Both the position numbers and the translations under genes were made by a program. The notes under the pieces are model-generated. The model was given only the letters and a program-made list of their open reading frames with translations. It did not search any database and was not told the DNA's origin. A stretch of 6,127 bases of DNA, from assembly GCA_035541855.1 (NCBI GenBank), contig DATKMM010000043.1, positions 1 through 6,127 on the forward strand, written 5' to 3'. How positions within the stretch are numbered: the stretch's first letter is position 1; the number at the start of each line of letters is the position of its first letter. Shown piece by piece: positions 5,250-6,127 of the stretch. The stretch is from JAJXYP01 sp035541855 (GTDB taxonomy: Bacteria > Patescibacteriota > Minisyncoccia > UBA6257 > 2-01-FULL-56-20).

Positions 5250-5765
5250 TTACTGCGCGAGCTGCTGCAGCGCCTGGTCAACGGAGATCGGCGTCGAGGA
5301 AGCGGTCGAACTCGCAGCCGCCGCCGAGCCGGAGGTCGAAGACGAAGCGCTGCCCGTGGAGCTGGCCGCCGCCAGCGACGCGGCGAGCGGCTTGAAGATC
5401 TGCCCGCTCGCGGCGACCGCGGTGGATGCGCCCGCCGCCGTGCTCGATTCGTCGTACGCGACATCCGCCAGCTGGATCTGGATATCGACCGCCTGCGCCT
5501 CCGCGCGGAGCGTCGCCGGATCGATCACGGAAAACTGGACCGGCGCGATGGGCGAAGAAGAATTTGGAAATTGGCCCGTCAGCACCAGCACGAAGAACAC
5601 GGTGAGCGCCACCGCGGCTCCCGTTTCGAAAACCGCCACCGCCCTCCGCCAGAACCGCCACGGCTCGCGCGGCGCGGTCGCCAAAATCGCCCGCTTGGAA
5701 CTTTCCCTGAACGCGGGATCCGGCTGGATGGTCTTCAATTGTTCGAGGGTTTCAAAAAGATTCAT
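5250..5765 (-). CDS. single-pass membrane protein, putative non-canonical anti-sigma factor
   Basis: A 171-residue protein. The cytoplasmic N-terminus (1-41) contains LEQLKTIQPDPAFRESSKRAIL, a short helix-Pro-Asp-helix element ending in basic residues before the membrane. One transmembrane helix spans about 42-63. The outer part (64-171) has a modest folded region at about 74-106 and then a Ser/Ala/Thr-rich stretch (107-160). It has no cysteine or histidine, so the zinc anti-sigma motif (HxxxCxxC) is absent. The start ATG at 5765 lies inside the sigma gene, a 14-base overlap in another frame, implying translational coupling and a functional partnership. Topology and position fit an anti-sigma factor that tethers the sigma protein to the membrane, but no known anti-sigma domain is recognisable. 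It could instead be an unrelated envelope protein. Confidence 0.7.
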   Translation of the reverse strand: MNLFETLEQLKTIQPDPAFRESSKRAILATAPREPWRFWRRAVAVFETGAAVALTVFFVLVLTGQFPNSSSPIAPVQFSVIDPATLRAEAQAVDIQIQLADVAYDESSTAAGASTAVAASGQIFKPLAASLAAASSTGSASSSTSGSAAAASSTASSTPISVDQALQQLAQ

Positions 5766-6127
5766 CTTTTAATAAACGTTTTAGCTCCTGGATGGCGCGG
5801 TGCTGCATCAGCTTGACGGCCCCTTCCGTTTTGCCGAGCGCCGCCGCCGTCTCCTTCAGTGAAATGTCTTCGACGTACCGCAGGATGACCACGTCCTGGT
5901 AATCCGGCTTCAGCTGGCGGATCGCCCGCCCGACCGTTTCCATCGCCAGTTTCGCCGGAAGCGCCGACTCGACCGACGCCGCAGCGGCAAATATCTCCGG
6001 ATCCACCGCCTCGATCGCCACCGTCGCCTTCTTTGCGCGGTAGTGGTCGACGATCTGGTTCCGTGCGATCTGGTACAGCCAGCTCGAGAACGGATGCCCG
6101 CGGTGCTCGTACCCCTTCACATTCTGC
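5752..6127 (-). CDS. ECF-type sigma-70 factor, 5' end outside window
   Basis: The frame is open to the right edge, so the N-terminus is missing. The visible 125 codons hold the end of region 2 (YEHRGHPFSSWLYQIARNQIVDHYR, typical of regions 2.2-2.4) just inside the edge. A variable linker follows, then region 4 with its helix-turn-helix: LKPDYQDVVILRYVEDISLKET, then GKTEGAVKLMQHRAIQELKRLL. There is no region 1 or 3 between them, which defines the ECF (group 4) class. A GTG at 6118-6120 is an in-frame possible start but would cut through region 2, so the true start lies beyond 6127. The stop TGA at 5752-5754 falls inside the next gene. The signal it answers to is unknown; the downstream membrane and secreted proteins suggest envelope stress or surface sensing. 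Confidence 0.93.
   Translation of the reverse strand, partial: QNVKGYEHRGHPFSSWLYQIARNQIVDHYRAKKATVAIEAVDPEIFAAAASVESALPAKLAMETVGRAIRQLKPDYQDVVILRYVEDISLKETAAALGKTEGAVKLMQHRAIQELKRLLKDESF

Noticed and set aside
4713..5816. 367-codon plus-strand frame across the sigma operon
   Set aside because: Arg-rich shadow running over two minus-strand genes and their junctions, with no recognisable domain. The minus genes have a signal peptide, a membrane helix and sigma motifs.
1..6127. tRNA, rRNA, insertion sequence, CRISPR array or phage genes
   Set aside because: I saw no cloverleaf, rRNA core motif, transposase or integrase motif, or regular direct repeats; the content is ordinary chromosomal genes.

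Overview
The window is GC-rich with a strong C/G bias at third codon positions. It carries eight genes with gaps from -14 to about 70 bases, read with TGA, TAA and TAG all as ordinary stops. The gene set is a DUF2914 membrane protein, a ferritin-VIT1/CCC1 fusion, an FN3/peptidoglycan-binding surface protein, an HU protein and an ECF sigma factor followed by a Cys-free membrane protein and a helical secreted protein. This resembles Candidate Phyla Radiation (Patescibacteria, Parcubacteria-like) genomes. That placement is an inference from gene content and style; no rRNA or marker gene is present to prove it.

Left part (1-443), minus strand: the first 49 codons of tgt (tRNA-guanine transglycosylase) run off the left edge. 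They are preceded by an 81-codon gene for a small helical-hairpin protein, and both are apparently read from an extended -10 promoter at 407-412. That promoter sits back to back with one at 432-437 that drives the plus-strand genes.

Middle (444-4367), plus strand: a DUF2914 multi-pass membrane protein, a ferritin-like/VIT metal-transport protein, a secreted protein with four FN3 domains and a C-terminal peptidoglycan-binding domain, and an HU-type nucleoid protein. A strong bidirectional terminator (4394-4423) closes this block.

Right part (4440-6127), minus strand, convergent: a partial ECF sigma-70 factor overlaps a single-pass membrane protein by 14 bases (likely its regulator), followed 15 bases later by a secreted alpha-helical protein. 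These three look like one regulatory operon at the cell envelope.

The most striking signal is in initiation. Three genes have a TATAAT/TATACT box followed by exactly six bases and then ATG, which puts the expected transcription start on the A of the start codon (leaderless mRNAs). Well-placed Shine-Dalgarno sequences are essentially absent throughout. HU is the exception in having a leader, and that leader contains a 14-codon frame whose stop overlaps the HU start as ATGA.
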